A stretch of 64,000 nucleotides of DNA, taken from Siphlonurus alternatus (taxonomy: Eukaryota > Arthropoda > Insecta > Ephemeroptera > Siphlonuridae). A program made the translations under genes and the position numbers. Every line of letters begins with the position of its first letter. Within the stretch, counting starts at the first letter, position 1. The stretch lies in contig OX463787.1 of NCBI GenBank assembly GCA_949825025.1, forward strand, positions 372,001-436,000. Direction: 5' to 3'. Positions 59,723-64,000 of the stretch are shown piece by piece. The notes beneath the pieces were generated by a model, which saw only the letters and a list, made by a program, of their open reading frames with translations, did no database searches and was not told the DNA's origin.

Positions 59723-59725
59723 GTG
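59030..59725 (+). mobile_element. 5'-truncated LINE copy, different family from the 5.5-10.2 kb element
   Basis: Retains only the end of ORF2 (59032-59289), a 3' UTR of about 430 bp with an A27 run (59461-59487), a doubled AGTGTTATGTGA segment (about 59322 and 59345), and a 3' tail of ATT repeats ending at about 59720. The (ATT)n tail and a different C-terminus separate it from the (AAAT)n-tailed element. The 5' junction is near 59030. Confidence 0.75.
59032..59289 (+). pseudogene. C-terminal fragment of a LINE reverse transcriptase
   Basis: The open frame to the TAA at 59287 reads SYSQYQTHKIYDFLPESLRD, then FKNKLKTILIKKEYYNIKDF, and ends LSLSMAPK. The LPESLRD...FKNKLK...KEYYNI pattern is the same C-terminal block as [20 protein letters not shown] in the larger LINE, so this is the last 85 or so residues of an RT. 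No catalytic domain remains. The frame has no stop, which indicates a fairly recent insertion. Confidence 0.75.
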
Positions 59726-59980
59726 AGTTGTATGTTATAAACAGTAGTATATCTTGCTGTAATTGTCGCGTTTAAATCGAACATTTAAAATGAATCAGTA
59801 TAATGATGACAGAGCTTATGTTGAATAATATATATTATTCAATGATATCTGTCAAAAACAATTAATTAAATGGCGATTTCATTAATTTTTGTATTTTTTT
59901 CTCATTATATAATGGCCCAGCGTTTGACGTGTACATATTTTTTTATATATAAGTGTATATTTCAGTATATTATATTCAAG

Positions 59981-60140
59981 CAGGCGCAGATCCAGGGGGG
60001 TAACTGGGGCTCCCCCCCCCCCTGAAATTTTTTATTTTTACATGGGCAATATAGGCATTTCTTCCACTCCAATTTTTTTATTTAACAGTGGTCTTATGGA
60101 GGCAGCCCTGAAATTTGGTTGGGGACCGCACCTGTTTTTC
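59981..60140 (+). mobile_element. Possible hAT-type transposon end
   Basis: Begins CAGGCGCAGATCCAGGGGGG and continues through G- and C-runs (C13 near 60010). This resembles the CAGNGGCGNATCCAGG termini of many hAT transposons. No matching inverted end and no transposase were found in the window, so at most one end remains. Confidence 0.4.
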
Positions 60141-60711
60141 ATGATCGAAAAATGACAGTTTTTTATTAAACAATTTGATTAAATTGTTCTTGATATACTG
60201 AGGCTAGAAAATGTGAGATGTGCGGTATAAAACTGCTTGGTTGTGTTCCCCCGATTGACATTATGACGACCAACGTTGGGTCCTATATATACAGACAAAG
60301 GCGATGCATTTGCTGTTGTCACGTTTGTTTGAGTTTATACGACGCGCCTGTATATTAAGGAGGTACTAAAATTATTTACAGTCGAGAGTTATTGTTGGAT
60401 GAAGTAAACATTTAATTATTTCGAATTTACGTTCGCTTTGTGTGTGTTAAAATTTAGCAAGAACTTTTATGTATTAGTTGGACCAGCAGGAATGGTAATT
60501 AAGTTTCGTAATTATAACTTTACGATTTCGAGGGTGTTAGATAACTTGCGTGTCAAAATTGTGTTTATTTCTGTCTCTTCAAATTCATGCACTCTGTAAT
60601 AATTATATTTCATTACAAGCCCTATAATTTATTTCGCTTCTCAAACGTAATAATTATTTACTCTCTGATCAAAATATTTACTGCTATAGAATATAATAAC
60701 ACAATGAAGCA

Positions 60712-60850
60712 CGTCAATAATGTCATTTAATCGCATATATATACAGTGTTATATATATTATACAGTATGTTACTCCGGATTAATTAATGCATATATTTAG
60801 GAGCCATCTGATTTTAAACAAAACTTATTGTTAAAAACAAAAACAATCTT
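60712..60850 (+). repeat. Direct duplication, copy 1
   Basis: GTCAATAATGTCATTTAATC plus GCATAT, GGATTAATTAATGCATAT, GCCATCTGATTTTAAACAAA. It matches 61914-62055. Confidence 0.75.
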
Positions 60851-61913
60851 GTCCGTCTAAGGTAAATGAATAGTTACAATGAGGAAAATTGTGCCATGTT
60901 CATTATTTATTTGTTTATTTATTTATTTCATCCAGTGCAGACCATATTTACTGAGAAAATATAATTACATTAATTACTATAACTAGTTACTTTCAACAAG
61001 AGCGGTCGACGTGGGCGTCTTTCTATAAATAATTGCCAGGAAAATTTCCTCCGCTGAGAAATCTTGCGTAAGCATCGATCATATTGCCATCTATCGACAA
61101 GGGAAGTTTTCAGAGCTCCGAAATTTTAAAATTTACGTAATTATAAGTGTTGCTTCGATATGCTTCTTTTTTACTTCGTTGTGTGAATAATATTAACTTG
61201 CCGTGGTAAACAGGACGCCATGACTTCTATAGGTCCGTAAAGAAAAAGAAAAAAAAATCTGAGGTGAGAATTAGTTTGTAAATTTAATTTTATAAACATT
61301 TTATTCACCTCGCAATTTTTTTCATTTTAAATAACTTATAATACGTTCTTTCAAAATTCAAATTGCCTGCAAAATTCTCTACCTTTCCACCGGCATGGCG
61401 GCCTGTGCGCGCATATTAAAATATTTTCATAATTTTCTCTCAACTCCTGTAAAGTAGACTGATTGCGTTGCAACCGCCTTATAGCTGTCATACATTCTGT
61501 GACGCTATGACTGTGTAAAGATAATTCGTCATTACAAAACTGCATAATGCACGTTAGGTATAGATTGATGTACATCATCGACTTCAGGTGCTCGATTTTC
61601 GGTCTCAGCTTCGATGTAAACAAACGGCTCGGTTGCGCCACGCCGCGTGGGCCGTCTGTGTGTGTAGGCCGGCGCTCAAACTTTGCGACATGAAGCCTTG
61701 AGACGACACGTGCATACAAGTTGTGTTTACATGCACGCGTGCTGAATATCATAGACTGATATAGTGTTGCAAGGTACTCCTTTATGCATTTAATTACAAT
61801 GATTACATTAATTGTCACCTTAGATTTTCAATTGAATTTTTTACGTTCAATTTACCCTATAAATGTGGAAAGCATTATCGTATATATATATATACATATA
61901 TACATATATACAA

Positions 61914-62055
61914 AGTACGCCAATAATGTCATTTAATCGCATATTACGTTGTACATATTACGTTGTACATATTACTCATGGATTAATTAATTAATGCTAT
62001 TTAGCAACCACGCATCTGATTTTAAACAATTTCTATTTTTTAAAAAAAGAAAATC
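61914..62055 (+). repeat. Direct duplication, copy 2
   Basis: GCCAATAATGTCATTTAATC plus GCATAT, GGATTAATTAATTAATGC, GCATCTGATTTTAAACAATT. It holds an extra tandem of TTACGTTGTACATA (61943-61975). Confidence 0.75.
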
Positions 62056-62464
62056 TTTATTGATTTTTTCGACACATTTTTGTCCCTTTTGTGCAATAAT
62101 TCATGCATTGTATCCTAAATGCTTATTGTTCATTGCTATGTTTTCCTTCTTTTTTTTTTTTTTCTTGTTCTGATAAATAAAATCTACACAAGCCCGTATG
62201 ACGCATCACACAACGTACGAATTTCACGTAACATGTATAATACGGCGATTGTGATACAATTCTTACGTATAAATGCGTCACCCAATAAATCTCGTGTAAA
62301 GCTCGCACTGTGTATAGATATAAACATGCCTTATCAGCGCTACTGCTGGGAACTGTAAGCCTTTTGTCCTATTTACTGCGATGTATAACCGAATTGGAGC
62401 AATTGCCAAGGGCCTCTGAAACTTATTTGAGTAGTGCGTATCCAAAGATTATAATAATAATATT

Positions 62465-62564
62465 TGTTTATGTCAGTGAGCTTAGTAGATGGTGAACCAC
62501 TCTGAAAATTTCAGCAAACCTTCTATGAAATAATTTTCCATGGAAAAAATGAAACAAAATTCAG

Positions 62565-62603
<39 letters not shown>

Positions 62604-62700
62604 TTTTCAGCATTTATAAGATATATAGCATTGTTTTAAATGGGGACTTTTAGTCAAATCAGTATCTTTTTCACAAAAAAAAAATAATTGCTCAAAATCG
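62465..62700 (+). repeat. Repeat family H, copy H3
   Basis: TATGTCAGTGAGCTTAGTAG, AACCACTCTGAAAATTTCAG, CATTGTTTTAAATGGGGACT, AGTCAAATCAGTATCTTTTT. A T33 or longer run (around 62568-62600) interrupts the middle. Confidence 0.8.
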
Positions 62701-63014
62701 ACTAACTTGACGAAATGTTTGTATTTTAAATTTACTGGCATTATTATTTATTTTAGGAAATACAACTGCAACTTTTTGCGTACTTAATTTTATGGCCCAT
62801 CAACCTTGTGTCAGATTTGAATTTCTTGTAAAAAAAATATCATTAGTTTTTATTGCACCTGTAGAGAATTTGTAGTAATTATTGTAAAAATAAATTTAAA
62901 TGTCTTTTGGTTTTTCTGCCTCTAAAATGACAATAAACATCGTCAGATTGGACAAAGTACATAAGATTTCAATTAACGAAAAAAAGGTTTGCTCAATACC
63001 ACAATATATTCTGC

Positions 63015-63248
63015 AGGTGTTGCGCGGTGGCATTTTTTCTCCATAAGACACCATGTTAGAAAATTTGATTTGTTTTTTTCTTCAGTAGTTATTAAAGCAA
63101 TTAACTTGAAAACATCTCCTACCCCTTCATTTAGGGGTCATCTGATAATGAATAGAGGGCTTATTTTCATCTAAAAATTTTCTTTTATGCCAAGAAATCA
63201 ATTTTACATAGGACGGTTGGGAACACGGCAAAATCAGCTGACTTGACC
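63015..63248 (+). mobile_element. Repeat family D, copy D6
   Basis: AGGTGTTGCGCGGTGGCA, CATAAGACACCATGTTAGAA, CATTTAGGGGTC, and AAATCAGCTGACTTGA in order. Confidence 0.8.
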
Positions 63249-63668
63249 TCATGTAATCTGAATTATTATAAAATTATCACTTCGTATTAGTAGAAAACAA
63301 CAGGGTGCCTTCAAATGTTGATATTTTCTCAGCCTTGCAAGGCTGTTATTGGTCCTCCCACGCACAATGAGAGATGCGTCGTTCAAGTGGCGTAACATCA
63401 AGTACAGCGCTGGTCACGAGTACGTTCTTAGCAGGTGCAGGAATAAATTACCGTGGTTGCACAATCTGTGATCATCGGTGTTTTTTTTTTAAATATATAT
63501 CTTTATTTATAAACATTAGCGTCCTAATCTTAATGACCGGTTAGCGTTGCATTACAGTCGTTACAGAATTCACTTTTCATATGAATTTCATATTAATTAT
63601 TATTTTAAATTATAATAATGTATTATCGAGAAATATTCACTTGAAATATCTTTAAAATTGGAAGCTTA

Positions 63669-64000
63669 AGGGTAAGGTAACGCCACCAATGTTAAAAAAA
63701 ATCCCTCACACAAAAATTCTGAAAAAAATTTAAAATGTTCTCCTCTACACCCCCTATCAGAAGGTAAAATATCAGGTATACAAATACGATCTAGTTTTTG
63801 AGTTATGAATTTTTAAAGTTGGCTATTTTAACATGGAGAAATGGAATTCCCATGTTAAATTAGTCAACTTTAAAAATTCATAACTAAAAAACTAGATCGT
63901 ATTTGTATACCTGATATTTTAACTACTGATAGGGGATGTAGAGGAGAACATTTTAAATTTTTTTCAGAAATTTTGTGTGAGGGACTTTTTTTAACATTGG
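63669..64000. mobile_element. MITE family E, copy E3, cut by the window edge
   Basis: GGGTAAGGTAACGCCACCAA at the left and the same inner arms as E1 (AAATGTTCTCCTCTACACCC; TACAAATACGATCTAGTTTT). The right end is reached at TTTTTTAACATTGG and continues past 64000. Confidence 0.88.

Noticed and set aside
61351..61818. 155-codon minus-strand ORF in a GC-richer stretch
   Set aside because: No recognisable domain, no supporting splice signals, composition not clearly coding. Kept out, though it is the longest unexplained ORF and merits an RNA-seq look.

Overview
The window looks like AT-rich, intron- and transposon-dominated chromosomal DNA of an invertebrate animal, most likely an arthropod and perhaps an insect. 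The reasons are metazoan-type splice signals, a non-LTR retrotransposon of the CR1/jockey-like group, a tRNA-derived SINE with a conserved core that I associate with many arthropods, and a very large load of short palindromic MITE-like elements. There is no prokaryotic gene organisation and I could not identify the species. Nearly all short ORFs in the window are chance or repeat-derived.

Host gene: the only cellular gene I can name is a WDR62/MAPKBP1 homologue on the + strand. Two exons are visible. Exon 28825-28956 carries the start codon (28846) and encodes 37 residues with a basic RAPSLKRGR motif. Exon 56129-56220 encodes VQLERVLGLTVSGNAALA... up to AYPAG, the signature that leads into the first WD40 repeats of WDR62/MAPKBP1. 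The exons are in matching phase 0 and are separated by a 27,172-bp intron. The rest of the gene lies beyond the right edge of the window. A short ATG-plus-splice-donor exon at 42908-42925, behind ETS-like sites, is a candidate alternative first exon in the same phase.

Retrotransposons: 5486 to about 10165 (minus strand) is a nearly complete LINE with ORF1 (containing ten 45-bp in-frame repeats), an AP endonuclease and a YADD reverse transcriptase. One frameshift separates endonuclease from RT. A second, 5'-truncated LINE of another family sits at 59030-59725 (plus strand).

Palindromic elements: I resolve about fifteen families, labelled A to Q, each tied together by internal comparison. A (TGGACAAC termini) and B (ATCGACCTCAAA termini) share internal arms. 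C (AGTTGAAAAATTACG) has nine copies. D (TTCAAGTGTTCCCC / TCAGCTGACTTGAAGCC) has eight full or partial copies. E, F, G, H, I, J, K, L, M, N, O, P and Q have one to three copies each. Some are nested, chimeric or tandemly expanded. Fragments of the arthropod-type SINE occur about ten times.

Possible regulatory features: the octamer TGACGTCA (CRE/ATF-type) occurs 17 times, about half in palindromic elements. Two perfect RFX X-boxes lie at 11176 and 11256. Six nuclear-receptor half-sites lie within 51 bp at 25105-25155. No CRISPR array, rRNA or convincing intact tRNA gene was seen.
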